From an uncultured Collinsella sp. (lineage in GTDB: Bacteria; Actinomycetota; Coriobacteriia; Coriobacteriales; Coriobacteriaceae), in the NCBI GenBank assembly GCA_900550965.1, contig URUC01000059.1:1-12152 (forward strand): a DNA stretch of 12,152 nt, given 5' to 3'. Every line of letters begins with the position of its first letter. Positions within the stretch are counted from its first letter, which is position 1. The position numbers and the translations under genes were made by a program. The notes under the pieces were generated by a model. It was not told the origin of the DNA. It worked only from the letters and a program-made list of their open reading frames with translations, and searched no databases. Positions 6,336-12,152 of the stretch are shown in pieces.

Positions 6336-7655
6336 ATGCCTACCGATTCCATTCGTGATACCGCGTTTTGCGATGTTTTGAACCGCGAGCTTGTCTGTGC
6401 GCTCGGCTGCACCGAGCCCATTGCCGTTGCCTATGCGGCGGCGCTGGCGAGCCAGACGCTCGGTTGCGAGCCCGAACACATGGATGTTGCCTGCTCGGGC
6501 AACATCATTAAGAACGTTAAGAGCGTGACCGTGCCCAACTCGGGCGGTATGCACGGTATTGAGGCCGCGGCCGTGCTGGGTGCCGTGGGCGGTGACGCCA
6601 AGAGCGCGCTCGAGGTGCTCGAGAGTGTTGGCGATGAAGACCGCGCTCGCGTGACCGAGCTGCTCTCCGATGCCGACTACTGCGACGTGTCGCTTGTCGA
6701 GGGTGTGCCCAACCTCTACATTAAGGTGACTGCCACGGCCGGAGGTCATACTGCGGTCGTCGAGATCACCGACCATCACACCAATGTTACGTGCCATACG
6801 CTCGATGGCATTCCGGTGTGCGGCAAGTCGGCGGGGGAGTGCGCTGCCTGCGCCGAGCGCGTCGTGGCCGAGCGTGCCGCCGATAACGCCGATACGCCCA
6901 TGTCGATTGAGTCCATCATTGACTTTATCGAGGACGGCGACATCGAGGGCGCCCGCGCTGCCGTTGAGCGTCAGATTGAGCTGAACGGCGCTATTAGTGC
7001 CGAGGGCCTGGCGCACTCTTGGGGTGCCGAGGTGGGCCGTACGCTGCTGGGCGCTCGCGCCGACGACGTTGCCTGTCGTGCGCGTGCGCGTGCGGCCGCC
7101 GGGTCTGACGCCCGTATGAACGGCTGTGCGCTGCCAGTCGCCATTGTGTGCGGCTCGGGCAACCAGGGTATTACCTGTGCGTTGCCCGTTATGGAATATG
7201 CCGACTACCTGCGCTGCGACCACGATCGCTTGGTGCGTGCCGTGATACTGTCCGACCTTATTGCCGTGCACATTAAGAGCTATATTGGTGCGCTCTCGGC
7301 GTTTTGCGGCGCTATTTGCGCTGCGTGCGGTGCCGGTGCTGCGATTACCTGGCTGTGCGGTGGCACACGCGAGCAGATCGGTGCGACGGTCTCCAATACG
7401 CTCGGTAACGTGGGTGGCATCGTGTGCGATGGCGCCAAGGCAAGCTGCGCCGCTAAGATTTCCGCTGCCGTTGATGCGGCAATTCTGGGCCACGATATGG
7501 CCATGCAGGGCCGCGGCTTCCGTGCCGGCGAGGGCCTGATTCAGGATACGGTGGAAGAGACGATCGCCAGCATGGGCTATGTGGGCCGCGTTGGCATGAA
7601 GGATACCGACGTCGAGATCCTCAACATCATGATCGGCAAAACGCAGGTGTGCTAG
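6336..7655 (+). CDS. cyuA: L-cysteine desulfidase / serine dehydratase alpha family (CyuA/YhaM, UPF0597)
   Basis: A 439-residue protein of the serine dehydratase alpha-chain superfamily, YhaM/CyuA/CdsB branch. Characterised members are iron-sulfur enzymes that degrade L-cysteine to pyruvate, ammonia and hydrogen sulfide. Visible features are the family signature GCTEP near residue 25 (first cluster-ligand candidate), SGNIIKNVKSVTVPNSGG, a Cys-rich segment AICAACGAGAA (Cys328, Cys331) and VCDGAKASCAAK (Cys364, Cys371), giving the extra cysteines a 4Fe-4S cluster needs. Two in-frame ATGs, 6330 and 6336, are possible. The SD AGGAG (6325-6329) touches the first but is six bases from the second, so 6336 is chosen. 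The gene stands alone, divergent from rpiB, with no transporter or CyuR-like regulator beside it. Substrate (Cys versus Ser or a related amino acid) is inferred from family only. Confidence 0.8.
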   Translation: MPTDSIRDTAFCDVLNRELVCALGCTEPIAVAYAAALASQTLGCEPEHMDVACSGNIIKNVKSVTVPNSGGMHGIEAAAVLGAVGGDAKSALEVLESVGDEDRARVTELLSDADYCDVSLVEGVPNLYIKVTATAGGHTAVVEITDHHTNVTCHTLDGIPVCGKSAGECAACAERVVAERAADNADTPMSIESIIDFIEDGDIEGARAAVERQIELNGAISAEGLAHSWGAEVGRTLLGARADDVACRARARAAAGSDARMNGCALPVAIVCGSGNQGITCALPVMEYADYLRCDHDRLVRAVILSDLIAVHIKSYIGALSAFCGAICAACGAGAAITWLCGGTREQIGATVSNTLGNVGGIVCDGAKASCAAKISAAVDAAILGHDMAMQGRGFRAGEGLIQDTVEETIASMGYVGRVGMKDTDVEILNIMIGKTQVC

Positions 7656-7682
7656 TTACGCGGTTTTACCAAACCGCGTAAC
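7655..7682. other. Perfect 12-bp hairpin overlapping the cyuA stop codon
   Basis: GTTACGCGGTTT (7655-7666) pairs perfectly with AAACCGCGTAAC (7671-7682) around TACC. The first base is the G of the TAG stop. There is no T-run on the plus side, so termination alone is doubtful. The structured repeat begins ten bases later. Confidence 0.6.
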
Positions 7683-7691
7683 CAGTCGACA

Positions 7692-7797
7692 CTGCAAACG
7701 CCCCTAAGCGGCAATCTGCCTTTCAATCGTCGGGCATGGCCAGAAGGCCTATGCCCTCCTCTTTCAAGGCACATTGCTCGCTTAGGGGCGTTTTCGC
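7692..7797 (+). repeat. Structured repeat element, copy 1
   Basis: Nested stems: AAC/GTT (7697-7699 with 7790-7792); a variable 10-bp stem (7700-7709 with 7780-7789); GCAAT/ATTGC (7711-7715 with 7773-7777); a C-C mismatch; TGCCTT/AAGGCA (7717-7722 with 7766-7771); a symmetric 9+9-nt internal loop; GGGCAT/ATGCCC (7732-7737 with 7751-7756) with bulged T7750; and GGCC/GGCC closing an AGAA tetraloop. TTTT at 7791-7794 ends the structure, so it could terminate cyuA on the plus strand. CTTTCAA occurs on both sides of the internal loop. Copy 2 shares core, flanks and fold but not the 10-bp stem sequence. No ORF fits. Confidence 0.85.
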
Positions 7798-7844
7798 TGA
7801 CTTATGCTCAACCTGCGGCGCTATTTTGTTTGGAGCTAGGGGTC

Positions 7845-8603
7845 CTACGACAGCTCGTCGGCTACTTGGTGTTCGTAGAAGGCTTCGATTACGGCGTTGA
7901 AGTCGCGGGCGAAGTCTTCCATGGTTCCACGCCAGGTGGCTCGACAGGGCTTTCCTTGGCCCACATAGGCGGTTTGAATGCCGCAGTCGGGGCTGGGGAA
8001 GTCGCGCTTGGGATCGTTGCCTACCATTAAGACCTCGTGCGGCCTGAGCCCCATCACTTGCAGCTGCTCTAGATAATATGTGGCATCGGGCTTGCAGCGC
8101 GTGGCGTTGCCCATGTGCGTTACGAGCTCGAAGGGCGCGTCTGTCAGCTCGCCCCAGCCCATGCGGCATTCGATGGCCCCCTGCGGAAAGCTGGGGTTGG
8201 TAAAGAGCGCGCAGCGCAGTCCTGCATCCTGTACGGCCTGGAGCGCGGCATGTGCGCCCGGCATGGCTTTCGCATTGATCATGTCATCGTTCTTGTGCGG
8301 CAGGACTTCTCGGTCGTAGTAGGTAAAGGCCTCGTAGATGAGGGGGTCGGAGAGGCAGATGCCACACCTGCGCTCGACCTCGGTCTGGTAAAACTCAAGA
8401 TTGGTACGATTGTCCGTGCTGCTGCGGCGATTGGCGTTGAGGTCGACCAGGATGGTGCCGAGGCGCGCCATCGTGCCCCCGCGGGTGCGACGGCCGATAT
8501 CCGCGAGCATCGACGAGACATCCTTAAAATAGCGAAGGATGAACGCGTTGAGGTTGATGCTAAGAAGCGTCTCGTCCATATCGAAAACGACTGCTTTGAG
8601 CAC
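7845..8603 (-). CDS. HAD-superfamily hydrolase (class I, haloacid dehalogenase/phosphoglycolate phosphatase-like)
   Basis: A 252-residue protein with the HAD motifs: VVFDMDETLL (Asp8, Asp10), LFTNP (Thr135), CKPD (Lys171) and MVGNDPKRD (Asp197, Asp201). A mainly helical insertion between motifs I and II fits a C1 cap. It is probably a cytosolic small-molecule phosphatase, substrate unknown. The frame is open upstream to 8774, but the extension has no HAD-like sequence. GTG 8603 is chosen because GAAAGG (8611-8616) lies seven bases upstream and a promoter sits just before it: TTGGGG (8657-8662 on the minus strand) and TACGAT (8635-8640), 16 bp apart. The C-terminus converges on repeat copy 1. 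It is divergent from rpsA and unrelated in sequence to the Cof-type gene at the left edge. Confidence 0.88.
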   Translation of the reverse strand: MLKAVVFDMDETLLSINLNAFILRYFKDVSSMLADIGRRTRGGTMARLGTILVDLNANRRSSTDNRTNLEFYQTEVERRCGICLSDPLIYEAFTYYDREVLPHKNDDMINAKAMPGAHAALQAVQDAGLRCALFTNPSFPQGAIECRMGWGELTDAPFELVTHMGNATRCKPDATYYLEQLQVMGLRPHEVLMVGNDPKRDFPSPDCGIQTAYVGQGKPCRATWRGTMEDFARDFNAVIEAFYEHQVADELS

Positions 8604-8634
8604 GCGGGCACCTTTCTCGAAAAATCGTTCCAGA

Positions 8635-8662
8635 ATCGTATATCTGGGATACTTTACCCCAA
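8635..8662 (-). promoter_or_regulatory. Promoter of the class I HAD hydrolase
   Basis: On the minus strand TTGGGG (plus 8657-8662) and TACGAT (plus 8635-8640) are 16 bp apart, placing the start near 8628 and giving a leader of about 25 nt to GTG 8603. The site lies inside the upstream-extended open frame, which supports the shorter protein. Confidence 0.45.
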
Positions 8663-8888
8663 AGCCGAATGCCTGGCTGGTTATCGTCAAGTTGCGGAGA
8701 CGTGTGTTCATAAGATTACGAAAAAGTCTCCACACGAGTAAAAAATCGCAGTTCACGCTTGAAATCGAACTCATTTCCCCGTAACCTATACGAACGTGAT
8801 TGCATAAGCGTCACATTAGTATCTGTCGGCTCCCGAGTGTTCCTAAACGTTGTGTGCTTGTCGCACCCTTCTGTAGGTCCTAGCAATC
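8663..8888. other. rpsA upstream region
   Basis: Non-coding stretch that must contain the rpsA promoter. TTGAAA (8759-8764) with TAACCT (8782-8787), 17 bp apart, is the best pair I can see but is weak. GGAGAC (8696-8701) can pair with GTCTCC (8726-8731), and CGTGTG (8701-8706) with CACACG (8731-8736). These two pairings share bases and exclude each other. No gene is supported here. Confidence 0.35.
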
Positions 8889-8889
8889 G

Positions 8890-8914
8890 GGGCCCCGTAG
8901 TTCGAAAGGGGTCC
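8890..8914 (+). promoter_or_regulatory. Hairpin sequestering the rpsA ribosome binding site
   Basis: GGGCCCC (8890-8896) can pair with GGGGTCC (8908-8914), including one G-U, around an 11-nt loop. The 3' arm contains the GGGG of the SD GAAAGGGG (8904-8911), so translation initiation would compete with this stem. E. coli S1 represses its own mRNA through a structured leader, and a similar role is inferred here. Confidence 0.45.
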
Positions 8915-8918
8915 ACCT

Positions 8919-10085
8919 TTGAGTGAGATTCAGAACTCGTCCATTTTCTCTCTTGACGATGTCAACGAGGAGGAGATGAACAACCTCATCGACGGTACGA
9001 TTACCGACTTTGATGAGGGCGATCTCGTTAACGGCACTGTCGTTAAGATCGAGCATGACGAGGTGCTCGTTGACATCGGATTCAAGTCCGAGGGCGTTAT
9101 CCCGGTCCGCGAGCTGTCCATCCGCAAGGACGCTAACCCTGCAGACATCGTTGCACTCGGTGATCCCATCGAGGCTCTGGTTCTCCAGAAGGAGGACAAG
9201 GACGGTCGTCTGGTCCTGTCCAAGAAGCGTGCCGAGTACGAGCGTGCTTGGAACCGCATCGAGGAGAAGTTCAACTCCGGCGAGAACGTCGAGGGCGAGG
9301 TTATCGAGGTTGTCAAGGGCGGCCTGATCCTCGACATCGGCCTGCGTGGCTTCCTGCCCGCTTCCCTCGTCGACCTCCGTCGTGTCAAGGACCTCACCTC
9401 CTACATGGGCACCCGCATCGAGGCCCGCGTCATCGAGATGGACCGCAACCGCAACAACGTCGTCCTCTCCCGTCGCGTCGTGCTCGAGGAGTCCCGTAAG
9501 GCCGAGCGCTCCGAGATCCTGTCCAAGCTCAAGTCTGGCATGCGTCTCCAGGGCACCGTTTCCTCCATCGTCGACTTCGGCGCCTTCGTCGACCTCGGCG
9601 GTATCGACGGCCTCATCCACATCTCCGAGCTCTCCTGGAACCACGTCAACCATCCTTCCGAGGTTGTCAAGGTCGGCCAGGAGGTCGAGGTCGAGGTTCT
9701 CGACGTCGATCTCAACCGCGAGCGCATCTCCCTGGGTCTCAAGCAGACCACCGAGGATCCGTGGCGTGCACTGGTCAAGAAGTACCCCGTCGGCGCTATC
9801 GTCGAGGGCACTGTGACTAAGCTTGTCCCGTTCGGCGCTTTCGTCGACCTGGGCGAGGGCATCGAGGGCCTGGTGCACATCTCCGAGATGGCCAACAAGC
9901 ACGTCGATCAGCCTTCTCAGGTCACCCACGTGGGCGACAAGGTTCAGGTCAAGGTCATGGAGATCGACCTCGACCGTCGTCGTATCTCCCTGTCCATGAA
10001 GTCCGCTGCTGAGACTCTGGGCGTCGAGATCGAGGTTACCCCGCTGCCTTCCGAGAAGAAGGACGAGGAGACCGACGCCGAGTAA
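8919..10085 (+). CDS. rpsA: 30S ribosomal protein S1
   Basis: A 388-residue RNA-binding protein with four S1 (OB-fold) domains at about 33-103, 121-186, 204-273 and 290-360. The last two carry the classical pattern DFGAFVDLGGIDGLIHISELSW and its homologue ending GLVHISEMA. S1 binds mRNA on the small subunit and helps initiation on leaders with weak or structured SDs. Four domains, against six in E. coli, is usual for Gram-positive and actinobacterial S1. The N-terminus (IFSLDDVNEEE) and C-terminus are acidic. The start is TTG 8919 with GAAAGGGG eight to nine bases upstream; the next ATG, 8976, has no comparable SD. Codon use is strongly biased to CTC, TCC, GTC and CGT, as expected for a highly expressed gene. 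No coaE follows, unlike many Actinobacteria. Confidence 0.96.
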   Translation: MSEIQNSSIFSLDDVNEEEMNNLIDGTITDFDEGDLVNGTVVKIEHDEVLVDIGFKSEGVIPVRELSIRKDANPADIVALGDPIEALVLQKEDKDGRLVLSKKRAEYERAWNRIEEKFNSGENVEGEVIEVVKGGLILDIGLRGFLPASLVDLRRVKDLTSYMGTRIEARVIEMDRNRNNVVLSRRVVLEESRKAERSEILSKLKSGMRLQGTVSSIVDFGAFVDLGGIDGLIHISELSWNHVNHPSEVVKVGQEVEVEVLDVDLNRERISLGLKQTTEDPWRALVKKYPVGAIVEGTVTKLVPFGAFVDLGEGIEGLVHISEMANKHVDQPSQVTHVGDKVQVKVMEIDLDRRRISLSMKSAAETLGVEIEVTPLPSEKKDEETDAE

Positions 10086-10109
10086 ATCGGTTTGACGATC
10101 ACTTGTTTT

Positions 10110-10144
10110 AAGGGATCCGTCAGTAATGGACGGGTCCCTTTTTT
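10110..10144 (+). terminator. Terminator of rpsA
   Basis: AAGGGATCCGTC (10110-10121) pairs with GACGGGTCCCTT (10129-10140), with one G-U, around a 7-nt loop, and runs into TTTTTT (10139-10144). Confidence 0.9.
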
Positions 10145-10225
10145 CATTTGCTGCTGAGGCGCGCGATGCTGCCCGTGCGCAATGCTGCCCGGGTTGTCTG
10201 TTTGCTATTGAGTTGTCGGTGCATG

Positions 10226-10329
10226 AAAAAACGCCGACATCCCGCCTCAGGGAGGAGGCGGGAACGCACCGAGTAGACGGAGGGGTGCGGAGCGCGGTCG
10301 CGTCTCGACTGACGACGTTGCCCATCGAC
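10226..10329 (-). ncRNA. Probable small RNA with two C-rich hairpins (6C RNA-like)
   Basis: On the minus strand a TACAAT box (plus 10336-10341) predicts a start near 10329. The transcript then forms hairpin A, CGCACC/GGTGCG (plus 10284-10289 with 10265-10270), whose strand reads CACCCCTCC into the loop. Hairpin B is CCCGCCTC/GAGGCGGG (plus 10255-10262 with 10241-10248) with loop CTCCCT. A T-run (plus 10226-10231) follows nine bases on. Two adjacent stem-loops with C-rich loops plus a 3' terminator is the description of actinobacterial 6C RNA. The -35 is poor, and the T-run is not directly against the stem. Downstream GCACCGA (plus 10216-10222) can also pair with the base of hairpin A. It could instead be an antisense structure of the rpsA-rnpB spacer. 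Confidence 0.45.
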
Positions 10330-10390
10330 GGAACTATTGTAGCGCATGGGTGGTTCTTGGTTTATCGTGTCGAGCGCTTGTGTTGTGCCG

Positions 10391-10417
10391 TTGCCTGCGG
10401 TGGCGGTGTGCTACACT
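10391..10417 (+). promoter_or_regulatory. rnpB promoter
   Basis: TACACT (10412-10417) lies 12 bases before the first paired base of RNase P RNA, with TTGCCT (10391-10396) 15 bp upstream as a short-spaced -35. It is divergent from the putative small-RNA promoter at 10336-10341. Confidence 0.45.
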
Positions 10418-10428
10418 CTTGCACTGCT

Positions 10429-10787
10429 GAGTGGGCCAGATGGTCGCGCGATGTGCTGCTTGCAGTACGCGTGAGGAAAGTCCGGGCTCCAGAGGGCGGG
10501 ATGCCGGCTAACGGCCGGGCGGAGTGATCCGACGGAAAGCGCCGCAGAAAAGAAGACTCCCACCTGCGCCGCAAGGCGTAAAGGGAAAAGCTGAAACGGT
10601 GGTGTAAGAGACCACCAGCGTCGTGGCAACACGGCGGCTTGGCAAGCCCCATCCGGAGCAAGCGCGAATAGGAACGCTATGGGCCGGCCCGGTCCGCGTT
10701 TGGGTAGCGTGCGTGGAGCTGCATGGTAACGTGCAGACAAGATAAATGACCGTTCACGACAGAACCCGGCTTATAGGCCCACTCGGC
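10429..10787 (+). ncRNA. rnpB: RNase P RNA (bacterial type A)
   Basis: The catalytic RNA of RNase P, which removes the 5' leader of pre-tRNAs. Terminal helix P1 is explicit: GAGTGGGCC (10429-10437) pairs with GGCCCACTC (10776-10784). Conserved region I, GAGGAAAGTCCGGGCTCC, starts near 10473. Its P4 partner AGAACCCGGCTTAT (10761-10774) lies near the 3' end. CGGAGCAAGCGCGAATAGG and GGTGTAAGAGACCACC match the universal J/P10-12 and P15-adjacent blocks, aligning readily with E. coli M1 RNA. Length of about 359 nt and the long distal part fit type A. Mature ends are estimated to within a few bases. Structured repeat copy 2 begins 13 bases later and is the only terminator-like structure downstream. 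Confidence 0.96.
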
Positions 10788-10799
10788 ACTTTGTTGACG

Positions 10800-10906
10800 C
10801 TGCGAACCCGTCAGCGCGGCAATCTGCCTTTCAAGCCTTCGGGCATGACCAGAAGGTCAATGCCCTCGTCTTTCAAGGCACCTTGCTCGCGCTGACGGGT
10901 TCTCGC
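10800..10906 (+). repeat. Structured repeat element, copy 2
   Basis: Same architecture as the copy at 7692-7797: conserved CTGCRAAC left flank; a 10-bp stem of different sequence (10808-10817 with 10889-10898); conserved GGCAATC; TGCCTT/AAGGCA (10825-10830 with 10875-10880); internal loops; GGGCAT/ATGCCC (10841-10846 with 10860-10865); then GACC/GGTC on an AGAA loop; and the right flank GTTYTCGC. The upper stem has an A-T pair (10848, 10857) where copy 1 has G-C. It lies 13 bases after rnpB and before yigZ. The 3' side is pyrimidine-rich but without a clean T-run, so termination is less obvious than in copy 1. Confidence 0.85.
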
Positions 10907-10957
10907 TTTCGTTTACGGAGTCATCGGGGTCGCCGTTCTATTTACTGAGGTTATCGG

Positions 10958-10978
10958 TACGGCCTTTGCCGTATTATT
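10958..10978 (+). other. Small hairpin before yigZ
   Basis: TACGGC (10958-10963) pairs with GCCGTA (10968-10973) around CTTT, followed by TTATT. It is either a weak terminator or part of the yigZ promoter region, where TTGAGG (10977-10982) and TATTCT (11001-11006), 18 bp apart, are possible -35 and -10 boxes. Confidence 0.3.
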
Positions 10979-11020
10979 GAGGCTGTTTGTTGTCGCGCTT
11001 TATTCTGTTGAGGGGCTTTG

Positions 11021-11656
11021 TTGGACAGCTATTTTACTCTGCAATCGAATATTGAGGCTTCGGGTGAGTTTGTGGACCGCAAGAGTCGGTTTATTGCCCA
11101 GCTGGTCCATATTGAGTCTGAGGATGAGGCGAATGCCTTTATCGAGATGGTCCGCAAGCGTCATTACGACGCTCGACACAATGTTCCCGCGTGGATTTTG
11201 GTCGATGGACGCGAGCGCCAGAGCGATGACGGTGAGCCGAGCCGCACGAGCGGTATGCCGACTCTCGAGGTGTTGCGCGGTGCAGGGCTCAAAAATGTTT
11301 GCTGCGTAGTGACGCGCTATTTTGGTGGCACGTTGTTGGGGCCTGGTGGCTTGGTACGCGCCTATACCGCGGCGACGCAGGCGGCGGTGGCCGCGGCTCA
11401 GGAGGCCGGGCAGATCGTCGAGATGACGAGCGTCGTGCCTGTTGACGTGCACGTGGCCTATCCGCAGTATGAGCAGGTGCTTCGTTTGGCGCAGGATTCG
11501 GGTGCCAAGGTTTCGGATACCGATTACGCGGATGCCGTGACAATTCATTTGGTGTTTAAGGCGGGGGAGCAGGAGCCGTTTTGCGCTAAGATGCGCGAGC
11601 TTATGGCGGGGCGCGAGGAGATTGAGGCCGGCGCTCCCGAATTTGCCGAGTTCTAA
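11021..11656 (+). CDS. yigZ: YigZ/IMPACT family protein (UPF0029)
   Basis: A 211-residue protein of the YigZ/YvyE family, related to eukaryotic IMPACT. The cellular role in bacteria is not well established; structural work suggests nucleic-acid or nucleotide binding and a link to translation. The N-terminal UPF0029 domain (about 1-120) shows DRKSRFIAQL, the conserved DDGEPSRTSGMP and YFGGTLLGPGGLVRAY. The C-terminal DUF1949-like ferredoxin-fold domain follows, and total length is normal. There is no ATG: two adjacent TTG codons, 11018 and 11021, could start the protein. GAGGGG (11010-11015) is five bases from the second and only two from the first, so 11021 is chosen. The gene is monocistronic, between repeat copy 2 and its own terminator. 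Confidence 0.92.
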   Translation: MDSYFTLQSNIEASGEFVDRKSRFIAQLVHIESEDEANAFIEMVRKRHYDARHNVPAWILVDGRERQSDDGEPSRTSGMPTLEVLRGAGLKNVCCVVTRYFGGTLLGPGGLVRAYTAATQAAVAAAQEAGQIVEMTSVVPVDVHVAYPQYEQVLRLAQDSGAKVSDTDYADAVTIHLVFKAGEQEPFCAKMRELMAGREEIEAGAPEFAEF

Positions 11657-11659
11657 CGG

Positions 11660-11710
11660 CGACGGCCGGCGTGCTTTTGGATGGATCCCAAGCGCGCCGG
11701 CCGTCGTTTT
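11660..11710 (+). terminator. Terminator of yigZ
   Basis: CGACGGCCGGCG (11660-11671) pairs perfectly with CGCCGGCCGTCG (11695-11706), and TGCTT/AAGCG (11672-11676 with 11690-11694) extends it with one G-U. TTTT follows at 11707-11710. It sits between convergent genes and may also block read-through from the right. Confidence 0.88.
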
Positions 11711-11723
11711 ATGCTGCTGCCGT

Positions 11724-12152
11724 CTACTCGGCGAGCTGCTTTAGCACATCGCAGGCGATCTCGACGGCATCGTCGATGCAACCGGGGCAGCTGCGGAGCG
11801 GACCCTTGTCCGATCCGATGCCCTTGAGCGTACCGCAGACGGTCGTCGTGTTCTTCTCGCCAAAACGCTTGGCGATTTCGCGCGACAGCTTGTAGGTCTG
11901 GCCCTTAGTCTTGGGGTTTTCCATGCCGTCGCTCATTACAAAGCCCATGATGGCCACGGCGCCCGAGATGGCGCCGCAAGTTTCGGTCATTCCGCCCATG
12001 CCGGCGCCAAAGCCCTCGGTGAGGGCAAAGGCGACCTGGGGGTCGAGCCCGACAGCGGGCGCGAGCGTGCAGGCGACGGCCTGTGCGCAGTTAAAACCGC
12101 GGGCGTGGTATTCGGCAGCCTGAGCTTGGCAGGCGGCGGCGTCGAGCTGGGC
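11724..12152 (-). CDS. C_GCAxxG_C_C family (putative redox) protein, 5' end outside window
   Basis: The minus-strand frame ends at TAG 11724-11726 and stays open to the window edge, so 142 residues are seen and the N-terminus is missing. The family hallmark is present as GFNCAQAVACTLAP, followed by EGFGAGMGGMTETCGAISGAVAIMGF. The C-terminal half has TVCGTLKGIGSD and SCPGCIDDAVEIACDVL. These regularly spaced cysteines define the C_GCAxxG_C_C domain, usually annotated as a redox-active or metal-binding protein of unknown precise role. An ATG at 11999 lies inside the glycine-rich motif, so it cannot be the true start. No domain beyond this one is visible in the part present. A longer fusion upstream cannot be excluded. 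Confidence 0.88.
   Translation of the reverse strand, partial: AQLDAAACQAQAAEYHARGFNCAQAVACTLAPAVGLDPQVAFALTEGFGAGMGGMTETCGAISGAVAIMGFVMSDGMENPKTKGQTYKLSREIAKRFGEKNTTTVCGTLKGIGSDKGPLRSCPGCIDDAVEIACDVLKQLAE

Noticed and set aside
7692..7797. Integron attC-like site reading of the structured repeat (AAC...GTT ends, variable stem)
   Set aside because: The RYYYAAC and GTTRRRY consensus is not met in either copy, and no integrase or gene cassettes are present.
8604..8774. N-terminal extension of the class I HAD hydrolase to a start at 8774
   Set aside because: The extension does not resemble the family, and a good promoter and SD favour GTG 8603.

Overview
This window looks like chromosomal DNA of a gut Coriobacteriia member, most likely Collinsella (Actinomycetota). 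The basis is GC-rich codon use with many GCC, CTC and GAG codons, TTG/GTG starts behind AAAGG-type Shine-Dalgarno (SD) sequences, and the flavour of the housekeeping proteins (ArgG, ArgH, Ndk, RpiB, RpsA, RNase P RNA). This is judged by reading, not by database search. No transposase, integrase, phage gene, CRISPR array, tRNA or rRNA was seen.

Layout. 1-926: a Cof-type HAD phosphatase on the minus strand. 927-1479: a long regulatory leader ahead of argG. It holds a promoter, a 5' three-way junction, a 24-residue leader peptide with six arginines in its last ten residues, and alternative hairpins ending in an intrinsic terminator. 1480-4659: argG, a 56-residue unknown ORF behind its own terminator, then argH. 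These are the last two steps of arginine synthesis. 5045-5449: ndk. 5601-6068 (minus): rpiB, convergent with ndk. 6336-7655: a cysteine desulfidase/serine dehydratase-alpha family protein (CyuA/YhaM type). 7845-8603 (minus): a second HAD hydrolase. 8919-10085: rpsA with four S1 domains, a TTG start and a hairpin over its SD. 10226-10329 (minus): a probable small RNA with two C-rich hairpins, resembling 6C RNA. 10429-10787: RNase P RNA. 11021-11656: a YigZ/IMPACT protein. 11724-12152 (minus, cut by the window end): a C_GCAxxG_C_C family protein.

The genes are mostly single units separated by intrinsic terminators. Two non-coding systems stand out. First, the argG leader reads like a classical ribosome-mediated attenuator sensing arginine: rare CGA codons sit in the first arm of a hairpin chain that can switch between antiterminator and terminator. 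Second, a roughly 106-nt structured element occurs twice (7692-7797 and 10800-10906). Its core and outer flanks are conserved, while a 10-bp stem between them differs at six base pairs, all compensated. That pattern implies selection on structure. Both copies lie just downstream of plus-strand transcripts (cyuA and rnpB).
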